A stretch of 64,000 nt of DNA from Thauera sedimentorum (GCF_014489115.1 NZ_JACTAH010000001.1:310001-374000), one strand, 5' to 3'; counted from the first letter of the stretch, positions 1 to 8,454 are shown. The notes: a model not told the origin generated them from the sequence alone. Translations and numbers: made by a program.

Positions 1-8
1 CGTAGTCC

Positions 9-767
9 TCAGATCGGGCCGCCTTGGCCGTAGTCGACCGAGGCAAAGTTTTCGGGGGAGGGGGTTGGGCGCGGAGCAGTGCGGTTGCCGCCCTTGCAGT
101 GCCAATCCGCGCGGAAGGTCTGCCAGCCGCGAGCGCAGCAGATCTGCAGGACCTCGTCGAGGCTGATGCCAGCCTTGCCCGCCTCGCGCGTGATGTCCGC
201 AACGACTGTCTTGGTCACCGGTGCGCGCTTGGCCTTGCGGAGAGCAAGGAAGTCATCTGCGGTCTGCTGATCAGCACCGAGGGCGAGAAGGTGCTGGCGC
301 GGGTCGAATTTCGCCTTTGCCGAACCGGATTGCAGCGGTCCTTGTGTGGGCGTGTTTACATGGTTTGTTCTGGTGGTCTGTTCTTTGCGTGTTGCCCATT
401 CGGCAACGGGTGGGGTTGCCGAGTGGGCAACCGTTGAAGTTGCCGAAGGGGCAACCGTTGCCGAATAGGCAACCGTTCCGGAGCCCTCCAGATCGGGCAC
501 GGTGATGGTGTAGCGGGTCGCCTTGGAGTGGCCGCCTTTGCCGTCCTTACGCAACCACCCTAGGCGTTCCAGGGAACTGGTCGCGGTCGAGATGTTGCAG
601 ACGTTCATGCCGCACCGCTCGGCGATCTGTTTGCGGGACGGCCACACCGTATCGGTGGTCTTCGCGCGGAAGGAGAGCAGCACGCCAAGCACACGGACCT
701 GTTCCAAGGTCAGCCGCTTGTCGCGCCAGACTTCGATCGGGACGATACTGAAAATTTTCATGTTCAC
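9..767 (-). CDS. Helix-turn-helix protein of the phage/plasmid replication type
   Basis: A 252-residue protein. The N-terminal part (about residues 1-95) reads like the winged-helix domain of small replication-initiation or phage regulatory proteins: a segment around PSRKQIAERCGMNVCNISTA followed by LERLGWL. The middle is a low-complexity Ala/Thr/Ser linker, and the C-terminal third has no motif I recognise. It lies 3 bases downstream of the next minus-strand gene, so the two are probably co-transcribed. It is probably an island gene involved in replication or control of the element. An alternative start two codons in is possible. Confidence 0.6.
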   Translation of the reverse strand: MNMKIFSIVPIEVWRDKRLTLEQVRVLGVLLSFRAKTTDTVWPSRKQIAERCGMNVCNISTATSSLERLGWLRKDGKGGHSKATRYTITVPDLEGSGTVAYSATVAPSATSTVAHSATPPVAEWATRKEQTTRTNHVNTPTQGPLQSGSAKAKFDPRQHLLALGADQQTADDFLALRKAKRAPVTKTVVADITREAGKAGISLDEVLQICCARGWQTFRADWHCKGGNRTAPRPTPSPENFASVDYGQGGPI

Positions 768-770
768 CGG

Positions 771-1163
771 TCAGCTCCGAACGCCCGCCCGAGCTGCCTC
801 GACGAAGCGGCGGCCACGCTCGCCGGCCTGCTCGATCGTCAAGCGCGGCAGGCTGTACTCGGCAATGCACGCGTTGCGCCCGTCGCGGGTCGGAACGATG
901 ATGTCGCGGGTTTCCACCGGAAAGCCGGCCTGGCGCAGCCGCAGGACATGGTGCGCGGCGCGGCTCGAACCATGCCGATTCCAGACATCCATGTGCGTGA
1001 TGTGCAGGCCGTCCAGCAGATCGGCAAGAACTCGACCCTTGACCGAGGTCGGTCGCGGGTACGAGAATTGGCCCTGAGTGGTTTCAGCAGTGCCGACTTC
1101 GCCCGCCTGGCCGCGGGCGTTGTCCAGAGACGCCGGCCTTTCTGCGAAGGTCGGCGTTTTCAT
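771..1163 (-). CDS. Small HTH-like island protein, unknown function
   Basis: A 130-residue protein. Residues 40-90 (LADLLDGLHITHMDVW, then SRAAHHVLRLRQAGFPVET) look like a winged helix that could bind DNA, as in small phage proteins. Its start overlaps the stop of the upstream excisionase-like gene by 4 bases, and the replication-type gene follows 3 bases later, so the three form one operon. No specific function can be assigned. Confidence 0.5.
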   Translation of the reverse strand: MKTPTFAERPASLDNARGQAGEVGTAETTQGQFSYPRPTSVKGRVLADLLDGLHITHMDVWNRHGSSRAAHHVLRLRQAGFPVETRDIIVPTRDGRNACIAEYSLPRLTIEQAGERGRRFVEAARAGVRS

Positions 1164-1396
1164 TTCACCACCTCACCGCGGGCCAGGGCGTCGATTTCGT
1201 TCGCGGGCCATGCAAGGAAGCGGTTGGCACGCTTGATCGGGTGCACGCCCATGTACGCGCCGTCACGGCAGAGCGCAACGCGCAGCGTGTTCGGACGAAT
1301 GTGGAGGATGGCGGCAGCCTGCTCGGTCGAGTAGGTGCTTTCCGGGGTGAGCGGCGCATCATTGCGCCAGGTCGTCTGGATGGTGTTCGTTTGCAT
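1160..1396 (-). CDS. AlpA/excisionase-type helix-turn-helix protein
   Basis: A 78-residue protein with a MerR-like HTH: YSTEQAAAILHIRPNTLRVA followed by a basic wing that ends in FLAWPANEIDAL. Proteins of this shape usually act as excisionases or as activators of the integrase in genomic islands. I chose the start at 1396 because AAGGAG lies about 10 bases upstream; an in-frame start at 1423 lacks this. It is the first gene of a three-gene operon with 4-base overlap to the next gene. Confidence 0.6.
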   Translation of the reverse strand: MQTNTIQTTWRNDAPLTPESTYSTEQAAAILHIRPNTLRVALCRDGAYMGVHPIKRANRFLAWPANEIDALARGEVVK

Positions 1397-1510
1397 CCGC
1401 TGGTTCTCCTTTCGGAAAACCAACGTTCGCGCCTCGCGGGATTGGTTGGCTGCGGAACGTTGGCGGATACAACCGTATTTACTGGACTGTGTGCGCTCTA
1501 AACGATCGTA

Positions 1511-1996
1511 TCAGCGCGATATGATCGTAGTGCCCGCGGGAGCCATAGAGGCAAGGGCTTCATCGGGGAGGCTCTCGAGCACATCTCGATACTTCGCGTA
1601 GGCATCCCTGACGATTGAAGTACCCCGGTTCTCGTCCTCGAATAGCAATCCGGTCACAGCTTCCAGTGCTTCAAGCCATTTCCAGTTCTTCCTCAGGTGG
1701 AGGATGACTAGCACTGCGGCCATCACATCGCGCTCTGTAGTGTCGGGTCGGGGATGGTGACCTCGCCTCCGCTCCAGGCCGAAAGCTTGGTCTGCGCTCC
1801 ATCCGTCGTCCACTATCCTCTGAAAGGCCATCTTGACGAACGCGAGGAGCACCTCCTGGTTGTACGGCATCTCGTTGCTGAAGCGCTCGTGGAAGTACTC
1901 GATCAGGTTCCTCGCTGCATCCGGAGCATGTTGTACATGTTGGACAACATTCAGCGCACCTCGCAGGTCGGAGTCACTGACATCGGCCCACTTCAT
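1511..1996 (-). CDS. Hypothetical island protein (161 aa)
   Basis: Not recognised. The frame is open back to 2179, but the 61 residues before the methionine at 1996 are Pro/Arg/Ser-rich and look non-coding, so I use 1996. The protein is rich in helix-forming, acidic and aromatic residues (for example LIEYFHERFSNEMPYNQEVL) and has no signal peptide or membrane segment. Its neighbours are a HigBA pair upstream and the excisionase operon downstream. Confidence 0.45.
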   Translation of the reverse strand: MKWADVSDSDLRGALNVVQHVQHAPDAARNLIEYFHERFSNEMPYNQEVLLAFVKMAFQRIVDDGWSADQAFGLERRRGHHPRPDTTERDVMAAVLVILHLRKNWKWLEALEAVTGLLFEDENRGTSIVRDAYAKYRDVLESLPDEALASMAPAGTTIISR

Positions 1997-2111
1997 TCTT
2001 TCCGATCCGTCATCGTTGCACCTTGAAGCAGGCGCCGCACCAGCCTGGCATGGGATTCCGGCTTTCCTTACGTCGGAGTAGGCGCGACAGAACTCAGGTT
2101 TTCTCAGGTGG

Positions 2112-2399
2112 TCAGGCGGCAATCCGCGCCAAGGGCCGAATATCCGGCGCGGGCTGCTGCTCGGCCTGCCAAAGGTCAAACTGCGTCTGCATCCCGAGCC
2201 ATAGGTCAGGCGAAGTGCCCAGCCATGCGGCCAGACGCAGCGCCATGCCGGCGGTGACGCCAGCGCGCCCGTTCAGCACCTTGGAAAGCATCACGCGGGA
2301 GATCTGCAACTCCTTGGCGGCCTGCGTGACGGTCATGTCCTCGGGGATCCATTCCCGCAGCACCTCGCCGGGGTGGGCGGGGTTGTGCATCCTGCTCAT
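2112..2399 (-). CDS. higA: HigA-family antitoxin
   Basis: A 95-residue Xre-type protein. It opens with the HigA/VapI signature HPGEVLREWIPEDMTVTQAA, and an HTH of the form ISRVMLSKVLNGRAGVTAGM follows. HigA proteins neutralise the HigB mRNA endonuclease and repress their own promoter. The gene lies 9 bases after the toxin gene on the same strand, the toxin-first order typical of higBA. Confidence 0.88.
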   Translation of the reverse strand: MSRMHNPAHPGEVLREWIPEDMTVTQAAKELQISRVMLSKVLNGRAGVTAGMALRLAAWLGTSPDLWLGMQTQFDLWQAEQQPAPDIRPLARIAA

Positions 2400-2408
2400 G
2401 TTGTGCTC

Positions 2409-2687
2409 CTAGTGGTAGTCCTGGTAATCGACCAAGACGGCGTTCTCGCCTTCGAAGGTGAATGTCATGCGCCAGTTGCCGTTAACCCAAACAGACCAGT
2501 GGCCGGCAAGGTCGCGTTCCAGCGGGTGCAGTCTCCACCCCGGTGCATTCATGTCATCAGGGCCTTTCGCGCAATCCAGAGCGGTCAGCATCACACGCAG
2601 CCTTCCGGCTTGATGGGGTTGGATGCCGGCCTTGCTTCCCGTGCGAAAGAAGGCTTCTAGGCCCTTGTGGCGGAAGGTCTTGATCAT
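2409..2687 (-). CDS. higB: HigB-type toxin (RelE superfamily)
   Basis: A 92-residue protein of usual HigB length. Landmarks are MIKTFRHKGLEAFF at the start, LHPLERDLAGHWSVWVNGNWR in the middle and VLVDYQDYH at the end. Family members cleave mRNA at the ribosome. It is the first gene of a two-gene operon with higA, and probably stabilises the island. Confidence 0.88.
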   Translation of the reverse strand: MIKTFRHKGLEAFFRTGSKAGIQPHQAGRLRVMLTALDCAKGPDDMNAPGWRLHPLERDLAGHWSVWVNGNWRMTFTFEGENAVLVDYQDYH

Positions 2688-2757
2688 GTGAGGAGTGTAG
2701 GCTGTAAATTAACGATTGTCAACAAGGCGGGCAATTTGCCGGCAACAGCCTGCCCAG

Positions 2758-4140
2758 TCAGGCCACCCCACGCACGGCGGGCGCGGCCTCTTGCTGCCGC
2801 GGCTGCTCGATGCCGGCCTGTTCCAGAATCCAGCCCTCGATCTTCGTGTGCCAGACGCGCAGCAGGTCGAGCGGGCGGCGGCGGTAGTGCTTCTCAGCCA
2901 GGGCGGACGGCTTGTGCCCCATGATCTGTGCGGACACGCCCGCCGGGCACTCCACCCACTCGGCCAGCGTGCCGAAGGAGCGGCGCAGGCCGTGTAGGGT
3001 CAGGGGCGGCAGGCCGGCGGCAGTCAGCGCCCGATTATGGGCGGCGCGGGGCTCCTGCAGCCGGCCGGATGCGGCCGTCTTGCTGCTGAACACCCAGGGG
3101 GACGGCTGCCAGGTGCTCAGGTCGTTCTGGATGCGCTGGCTGTGCAGGATGCGCCACTGCGGCGGCGGGGTGTCGTTGCGGCGCTTCAGGTCGCGCAGCA
3201 GGCCGGCCACGAAGGGGGTCAGCGGAATGGTGCGCTCTCCTTCCACCTTGTCGCGGATACGCAGGCTGTTCCATTGGAAGTCCACATCCTCCCAGCGCAG
3301 ACTGGCCAACTCCTCCCGGCGGGCGCCGGTCAGCAGCAGAGACTGAAGGTAGGCCGCCGGCACTGCGGGCAGGGCGCGTACTGCGGCGAACCACGGGCGC
3401 AACTGCTCGCGCTGCAGGCAGTCATCCTTCGGGGCACGCTTGGGGAGCTCGTCGCGGGCGGCTCGGCTGGTGCAGGCGTCGGGGTGAATCTGTCCCTGGT
3501 ATTCCGGGCGCTCGGCGCACCAGTTGAGGAAGGCGCGCAGGCGAGTAAAGGCGTTCTTGGCTTGGGTGGGACGCCGCGCAGCTTCGTTCTTCAGGAAGGC
3601 ACGCACCGCGGTACCATCGATCTTCTTGAGCGGATGCGCAAGCAGGGGCAGCAAGATGCCGGGCTGCGTGGTGTCGCCTTCCCCCTTCTTGCGTCCGCGG
3701 GTCTTGGGTTTGCCGCCGGGATCGGAGAGGCGCTGATGGTCCAGTAGGGTGCGGGGGCTCCAGCGGGCGCAGCGGGCCTGCAGGTAGGCATTCCAGGCTT
3801 CCAGGGCCGATGCTTCGGTACGGCGCAACTCCTCGCGTCTGGCTTCGCTGGCGGCGATGCGTTCGGCTTTTTCCTCGCGCGGGTCAGTGCCTTGATCAAT
3901 TTCGGTCTGCAGGCGGCGGGCCTCGGTGCGTGCATCCTCAAGAGCCCATGCGCGCACGTCGCCGATGGTCACGCGGATGGTGCGGCGGTTCAACTTGCTC
4001 TCAAAGATGAAGGCTTTCGCGCCGGCGGTTGCGCGCACGGCAAGACGGGGTGCCTCGGTGTCCCACAGAAAGGCTTGTTTCGTGCCCTCTGGGCACGTGA
4101 AGCGTCGGATGCGCTCGGGGGTCAGGCGTTCGCGCTGCAT
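2758..4140 (-). CDS. P4-type tyrosine integrase
   Basis: A 460-residue site-specific recombinase. It has the N-terminal DUF4102-like domain (AFLWDTEAPRLAVRATAGAK), a central SAM-like core-binding domain, and a C-terminal catalytic domain with TGARREEL (first Arg), LHGLRRSFGTL (His-x-x-Arg) and GHKPSALAEKHYRR (His and the Tyr nucleophile). I use the Met at 4140 because the 20 codons before it look non-coding. It is the last gene before the tRNA-Thr remnant and probably catalyses integration there. Confidence 0.88.
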   Translation of the reverse strand: MQRERLTPERIRRFTCPEGTKQAFLWDTEAPRLAVRATAGAKAFIFESKLNRRTIRVTIGDVRAWALEDARTEARRLQTEIDQGTDPREEKAERIAASEARREELRRTEASALEAWNAYLQARCARWSPRTLLDHQRLSDPGGKPKTRGRKKGEGDTTQPGILLPLLAHPLKKIDGTAVRAFLKNEAARRPTQAKNAFTRLRAFLNWCAERPEYQGQIHPDACTSRAARDELPKRAPKDDCLQREQLRPWFAAVRALPAVPAAYLQSLLLTGARREELASLRWEDVDFQWNSLRIRDKVEGERTIPLTPFVAGLLRDLKRRNDTPPPQWRILHSQRIQNDLSTWQPSPWVFSSKTAASGRLQEPRAAHNRALTAAGLPPLTLHGLRRSFGTLAEWVECPAGVSAQIMGHKPSALAEKHYRRRPLDLLRVWHTKIEGWILEQAGIEQPRQQEAAPAVRGVA

Positions 4141-4318
4141 GGCATCGGCTCCGGCTGGTTTGGCTACACGGCGTCTCCCGTGTAGCCACGGTGTAGCCAA
4201 ATTCTACCAATGTCGTTCAATGCCGATCAATGTGAATTTCTAGAAAACTCTGGAAAAACAATTACATAACGATATTATGTGTATGCGCCCTAACCCCAAT
4301 AAACGCCGTGTTTTGCGA

Positions 4319-4364
4319 TTTCGTAATGCGAAGGTCGGGGGTTCGACTCCTCTTGCCGGCACCA
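4319..4364 (+). other. Attachment site: 3' half of tRNA-Thr(CGT)
   Basis: From the anticodon loop (TTCGTAA) to the CCA end this reads as the 3' half of a tRNA-Thr(CGT) gene, with an intact T-arm (GGGGGTTCGACTCC) and acceptor strand (TGCCGGCACCA). The bases 5' of the anticodon loop do not pair as an anticodon stem, so this is a duplicated 3' end left by integration and not a working tRNA. The same tRNA (thrW) is an integration site for islands in enterobacteria. Confidence 0.8.
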
Positions 4365-4374
4365 GACGAGGTGA

Positions 4375-4404
4375 AAAGGGCAGCCCATGCGGGCTGCCCT
4401 TTTT
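4375..4404 (+). terminator. Rho-independent terminator after the tRNA-Thr end
   Basis: A perfect 9-bp stem (GGGCAGCCC / GGGCTGCCC) with an ATGC loop is followed by TTTTT. It presumably terminated the original tRNA-Thr gene and now insulates the island from the dehydrogenase downstream. Confidence 0.85.
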
Positions 4405-4441
4405 GCTTTGGGCCGGGCGGTGCGGGGCAGGGGTGTCATCG

Positions 4442-4461
4442 CGTTGACGTTTACGTCAACG
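4442..4461. promoter_or_regulatory. Palindromic operator upstream of the SDR gene
   Basis: Two 9-bp arms, CGTTGACGT and ACGTCAACG, are separated by two T residues. The core TTGACGTTTACGTCAA resembles the palindromes bound by LiuR-type MerR-family regulators of branched-chain acyl-CoA breakdown. The regulator assignment is from memory of that motif. The palindrome contains a possible -35 (TTGACG). Confidence 0.55.
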
Positions 4462-4518
4462 TACACTATCGTCCGCGCAGTATCCGATTCAGCCATCCGA
4501 ACCCAGGAGGAGAAAGCA

Positions 4519-5286
4519 ATGAAGATCGACAACAAGGTATTCGTGGTCACCGGCGGCGGCTCCGGCCTGGGCGCGGCAACCGCGCGCATGCTGGTGGCGG
4601 CCGGCGCCAAGGTGGTGCTGGCCGACGTCAACGCCGAGGCCGGCGAGCAGGTCGCGGCCGAACTGGGCGCCGCGGCGGCCTTCGTCAAGACCGACGTTAC
4701 CGACGAGGCCAGCGCCAAGGCAGCCATCGACCGCGCGGTGAGCGGCTTCGGCGGCCTGCACGGGCTGATCAACTGCGCCGGCGTGGCGCCGGCCGAGAAG
4801 GTGGTGGGGCGCGAGGGCGCACACCGTCTGGAGTCCTTCTCGCGCACCGTGAACATCAACCTGGTGGGCAGCTTCAACATGATGCGCCTGGCGGCGGAGG
4901 TGATGACCAAGGCGGAAGCCGACGAGGGCGGCGAGCGCGGGGTGATCGTCAGCACCGCCTCGGTGGCGGCCTTCGACGGCCAGATCGGCCAGGCCGCCTA
5001 CGCGGCCTCCAAGGCCGGCATCGTCGGCCTGACCCTGCCGGTGGCTCGCGAGCTGTCGCGCTTCGGCATCCGCGTGATGACCATCGCCCCGGGGATCATG
5101 GAGACCCCGATGCTGATGGGCATGCCGCAGGAGGTGCAGGATTCGCTCGGCAAGATGGTTCCTTTCCCCTCGCGCCTGGGCAAGCCGGCGGAGTACGCCG
5201 CGCTGGTGCGCCACATCATCGAGAACAGCTACCTCAACGGCGAGGTGATCCGCCTGGACGGCGCGATCCGCATGGCGGCCAAGTAA
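4519..5286 (+). CDS. Short-chain dehydrogenase, 3-hydroxyacyl-CoA type
   Basis: A 255-residue Rossmann-fold oxidoreductase. It has the NAD-binding TGGGSGLG near residue 12, NCAG-type strand residues (NCAGVAP), a catalytic Ser in [18 protein letters not shown], and the YAASK catalytic pair. Length and motifs fit the 3-hydroxy-2-methylbutyryl-CoA/17-beta-hydroxysteroid dehydrogenase type 10 group, which oxidises hydroxyacyl-CoA in branched-chain or fatty acid degradation. AGGAGG lies 8 bases before the ATG. The LiuR-like palindrome upstream fits such a role. The substrate is inferred. Confidence 0.85.
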   Translation: MKIDNKVFVVTGGGSGLGAATARMLVAAGAKVVLADVNAEAGEQVAAELGAAAAFVKTDVTDEASAKAAIDRAVSGFGGLHGLINCAGVAPAEKVVGREGAHRLESFSRTVNINLVGSFNMMRLAAEVMTKAEADEGGERGVIVSTASVAAFDGQIGQAAYAASKAGIVGLTLPVARELSRFGIRVMTIAPGIMETPMLMGMPQEVQDSLGKMVPFPSRLGKPAEYAALVRHIIENSYLNGEVIRLDGAIRMAAK

Positions 5287-5302
5287 GGCGTTTGCATGAC
5301 GG

Positions 5303-5340
5303 CGGCCGGGCTGCGCGATGCTGCGCAGACCCGGCCGTTT
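5303..5340 (+). terminator. Terminator after the SDR gene
   Basis: CGGCCGGG pairs with CCCGGCCG and encloses an inner CTGCGC/GCGCAG stem. TTTT follows. Confidence 0.7.
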
Positions 5341-5465
5341 TGCCATCTGCTGAACCTTTGCTGCACCGCATTGGTCAGGGGTGGGAAATGTGCTAAAAGT
5401 GCGCTTCCCCATTTTCCCGACCCGGTCTTTCCACAAGGACGGTGCGGGCGCCTTGTCCCCGGTCA

Positions 5466-7943
5466 ATGAACACTGTCAGCGAAACCGCTCCGCCCGCCCT
5501 CGTCGAGGACGCGGACTGCTACCACTGCGGGCTGCCCATCCCGCCCGAAACCCGGCACTACGTGAAGATCGACGGCCGCGCGCGGCGCATGTGCTGCGTC
5601 GGCTGCGAAGCGGTGGCGCAGTCCATCGTCGACAATCAGCTCACCGAGTATTACCGCCACCGCGATGCGATGCCCGAGTCGCGCCGTGAGGCGATGCCGC
5701 AGGAACTGCAGGAGCTCGGCCTGTTCGACCACCCGGACTTCCAGAAGAGCTTCGTGCGGCCGGTGGGCGAGCATGAGCGCGAGGCCTCGCTGATTCTCGA
5801 AGGCATCACCTGTGCGGCCTGCGTGTGGCTCAACGAGCAGCACGTGGCACGCCAGCCCGGGGTGCGCGGCATCGACATCAACTACGCCACGCGGCGTGCG
5901 CGGGTGCGCTGGGACGAGCGCGAGATCAAGCTCTCGGACATCCTCGCCGCGGTGCAGGCCATCGGCTATCGCGCCTATCCCTACGACGCCGAGCGCTCCG
6001 AGCAGGTCGCCCACCGCGAGCGCCGCTCCATGCTGTGGCGGGTGTTCGTCGCCGGCTTCGGCATGATGCAGGTGATGATGTACGCCATCCCGGCCTATGT
6101 GGCAGGCGAAGGCAACATGACCGCCGACATCGAGCAGTTGATGCGCTGGGCGAGCCTGGTGCTGACCCTGCCGGTGGTGTTCTATTCCGCAGCGCCCTTC
6201 TTCCAGCGCGCCCTGCGTGACTTCCGCCTGCGCCGCCTGGGGATGGACGTGCCGGTGGCGCTCGGCGTCGGCAGCGCCTTCGCCGCCAGTGTGTGGGCGA
6301 CGCTGGTGCACGGCCCCGAGGTGTATTTCGACTCGGTGACCATGTTCGTGTTCTTCCTGCTGTGCGGGCGCTATCTGGAGATGCTGGCGCGGCAGAAGGC
6401 GGTGCGCGGCGTGGAGGAACTCGGCAAGGTGCTGCCGGCCTTCGCCGAGCGCCTCGCCGCCGACGGCGCGGTGGACAAGGTGCCGGTATCGCAGCTGGTG
6501 CCGGGCGACCGGGTGAGGGTGCGTCCCGGCGAGGTGATTCCGGCCGACGGCATGGTGGTCGAGGGCACGAGCGAGGCCAACGAGGCCTTGCTCACCGGGG
6601 AGAGCCGTCCGGTGCCCAAGGCTGCCGGCGCGGATGTCACCGGCGGCAGCATCAACGTTGCCAGCCCGCTGCTGGTCGAGGTGCGGAAGGTCGGCGATTC
6701 GACCCGGCTGGCGGCCATCCGCCAGTTGATGGATCGCGCCGCGGCGGAGAAGCCGCGCATCGCCACCCAGTCAGACCGGGTGGCGCGGGTGTTCATCGTC
6801 GCGCTGCTGCTGCTGGCCGCCACCACCTACATCGTCTGGCAGTTCGTGGACCCCGACCGCGCTCTGTGGGTGTTCGTCTCGGTGCTGGTGGTGGCCTGCC
6901 CGTGCGCCCTGTCGCTGGCCACCCCGACCGCGCTCACCGTGGCCACCGACACGCTGGCGCGCATGGGGGTGCTGATCACCCGCGGGCACGCTATCGAGGC
7001 GCTGGCGGGTGCCAACCGCTACGTGTTCGACAAGACCGGCACGCTCACTCACGGGCGCATGCAGGTCGATGGGGTGAGGGTGCTGGACAACAGCGACGAG
7101 GCCGGCGTGCGCGCCCTGGCCGGTGCGCTCGAGCAGGCGTCCGAGCATGCCATCGCCGCCGGCGTGCGTCTTGCCGCCGATGGCCTGGATCTGCCGGCGG
7201 TCGAGGAACTGCGTTCGGTGACCGGTCAGGGGGTCGAAGGACGTGTCGACGGACGGTTGCTGCGTATCGGCCGTCCGCCTTTCGTGGCCGAGCTTGCCGG
7301 TGCGCCGGTGCCGGATGCGGTGGCGGAACTGGAGGCGGACGGGGCCACCGTGGTGGCGCTGGGGGGCGAGTCGGGCTGGATCGCGCTGTTCCGCCTGGCC
7401 GATTCGGTGCGCGAGGACGCGCCCGATCTTTTTGCCCGCCTGGCCCGCGAGGGAATTCCGACCGCCATCCTGTCCGGCGATTCGCCGGCGGCGGTGCAGG
7501 CGATCGCGCAAGGCGTGGGGGCGGGCGAAGCGCATGCCGCGATGACGCCGCAGGACAAGCAGGCCTGGGTCGAGTCCCGTCAGCGCGAACCTGGCGCCCT
7601 GGTGGCGATGCTGGGCGACGGGGTCAATGACGCGCCGGTGCTGGCGCAGGCGCATGTGTCGGTCGCCATGGGCGGCGGCACCGACCTGGCGCGCAACCAG
7701 GCCGACGTGGTGCTGCTCTCCGAGAGCCTCGAAGGCCTGTCGCGCGCCATCGGCCTGTCGCGGCGCACGCTGGCGGTGGTGCGGCAAAACCTGTGGTGGT
7801 CCTTCATCTACAACTTCACCTCGGTGCCGCTGGCCATGCTCGGATTGATCACCCCCTGGATGGCCGGGATCGGCATGGCGGCGAGCTCCCTGCTGGTCGT
7901 CCTCAACGCGCTGCGCCTGCAGGGCGCCCGGCGCGCCACCTGA
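5466..7943 (+). CDS. ccoI: Copper-transporting P1B-ATPase for cbb3 oxidase assembly
   Basis: An 825-residue P-type ATPase. It starts with a Cys-rich metal-binding domain (CYHCG, CCVGCEA), followed by one HMA domain (GITCAACV), then eight predicted membrane spans. It has TGES in the actuator loop, the CPC copper site (VVACPCALS), the phosphorylation site DKTGTLTHG, and GDGVND. This architecture and the ccoS-ccoNOQP neighbourhood mark it as CcoI/FixI, which delivers copper for the CuB centre of cbb3 oxidase. The start at 5466 gives the expected N-terminus. Confidence 0.93.
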   Translation: MNTVSETAPPALVEDADCYHCGLPIPPETRHYVKIDGRARRMCCVGCEAVAQSIVDNQLTEYYRHRDAMPESRREAMPQELQELGLFDHPDFQKSFVRPVGEHEREASLILEGITCAACVWLNEQHVARQPGVRGIDINYATRRARVRWDEREIKLSDILAAVQAIGYRAYPYDAERSEQVAHRERRSMLWRVFVAGFGMMQVMMYAIPAYVAGEGNMTADIEQLMRWASLVLTLPVVFYSAAPFFQRALRDFRLRRLGMDVPVALGVGSAFAASVWATLVHGPEVYFDSVTMFVFFLLCGRYLEMLARQKAVRGVEELGKVLPAFAERLAADGAVDKVPVSQLVPGDRVRVRPGEVIPADGMVVEGTSEANEALLTGESRPVPKAAGADVTGGSINVASPLLVEVRKVGDSTRLAAIRQLMDRAAAEKPRIATQSDRVARVFIVALLLLAATTYIVWQFVDPDRALWVFVSVLVVACPCALSLATPTALTVATDTLARMGVLITRGHAIEALAGANRYVFDKTGTLTHGRMQVDGVRVLDNSDEAGVRALAGALEQASEHAIAAGVRLAADGLDLPAVEELRSVTGQGVEGRVDGRLLRIGRPPFVAELAGAPVPDAVAELEADGATVVALGGESGWIALFRLADSVREDAPDLFARLAREGIPTAILSGDSPAAVQAIAQGVGAGEAHAAMTPQDKQAWVESRQREPGALVAMLGDGVNDAPVLAQAHVSVAMGGGTDLARNQADVVLLSESLEGLSRAIGLSRRTLAVVRQNLWWSFIYNFTSVPLAMLGLITPWMAGIGMAASSLLVVLNALRLQGARRAT

Positions 7944-7957
7944 AAGCAAGGTACTCA

Positions 7958-8206
7958 ATGGACGATCTGCTTGGCAGTCTCTACATCCTCATCCCGCTCT
8001 CGGTGGTGCTGGTCTTCGTCATCGGCGTGATTTTCTGGTGGTCGGTGCGCTCGGGGCAGTTCGACGACATGGAAGGGCCGGCCTATCGCCTGCTGATGGA
8101 CGATCGCGATCCGCCGGCGGCCGACGCTGCGGCCGAGGATGGTCCCGCCGCACGGACGGGCGAGCAGCTGCGGAATGGACAGGAAAGGTCCGGGAATCAC
8201 GACTGA
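7958..8206 (+). CDS. ccoS: cbb3 oxidase assembly protein CcoS
   Basis: An 82-residue protein with one membrane span (residues 7-29) and the family signature FWWSVRSGQFDDMEGPA. CcoS is needed for cofactor insertion into CcoN. It lies 14 bases after ccoI, the usual pairing. The C-terminal tail of about 30 charged residues is variable in the family. Confidence 0.92.
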   Translation: MDDLLGSLYILIPLSVVLVFVIGVIFWWSVRSGQFDDMEGPAYRLLMDDRDPPAADAAAEDGPAARTGEQLRNGQERSGNHD

Positions 8207-8227
8207 GGGCGGATAAAGCTGCGCAAT

Positions 8228-8241
8228 TTGATTTAAGTCAA
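8228..8241. promoter_or_regulatory. FNR/ANR box downstream of ccoS
   Basis: TTGATTTAAGTCAA matches the FNR consensus TTGAT-N4-ATCAA at all but one position. It lies upstream of a terminator and not directly upstream of ccoN, so it may drive a short transcript. Confidence 0.75.
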
Positions 8242-8275
8242 CGCAGCTTCGTCAGGGTAAGGCACACTGCGCGCA

Positions 8276-8378
8276 TGGTTATTCGCTGGTGAGCCGCAAG
8301 AGCCGGGGCGCCAGCGACGTCCGGATTTTTGTCTCTCTGTTGGGGTTGGGGGTGCGTTCAATACGCACCCTTTTTTTT
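8276..8378 (+). ncRNA. Candidate FNR-activated small RNA
   Basis: An FNR site centred at 8234.5 would place a class II start near 8276. An intrinsic terminator ends at 8378, and the only ATG between them opens a five-codon frame. This predicts an RNA of about 100 nt made under low oxygen. The -10 (CACACT) is weak. The terminator could instead simply end the ccoIS mRNA. Confidence 0.35.
8350..8378 (+). terminator. Rho-independent terminator between ccoS and ccoN
   Basis: An 8-bp stem (GGGTGCGT / ACGCACCC) with a 5-nt loop is followed by eight T residues. Confidence 0.9.
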
Positions 8379-8454
8379 CGCCCGGCGCAAGCCCGAAACT
8401 GTCCCGATTCGTTGGCTGGCGCGCTTTCCGGACTTACCGCGCTGCAATACAATG

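Larger units (their letters stand above)
1..4364. mobile_element. Right end of a genomic island integrated at tRNA-Thr(CGT)
   Basis: The stretch holds HTH proteins, an excisionase-like gene, a HigBA pair and a P4-type tyrosine integrase, all on the minus strand. It ends at a 46-bp copy of the 3' half of tRNA-Thr(CGT), followed by a strong terminator that presumably belonged to the tRNA. The left boundary and the intact tRNA-Thr lie outside the window, so this is only one end of the element. The integrase sits next to this boundary and is read into the island. Confidence 0.75.

Noticed and set aside
2758..4200. Integrase start at 4200
   Set aside because: The first 20 residues are atypical for the family and start near the presumed promoter; the Met at 4140 gives the usual N-terminus.
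4261..4364. Functional tRNA-Thr gene
   Set aside because: The 5' half is missing: no acceptor 5' strand or D-arm precedes the anticodon loop.
6771..7958. 395-codon minus-strand frame in ccoI
   Set aside because: Low-complexity His/Gln/Arg composition and full overlap with the ATPase motifs on the plus strand.
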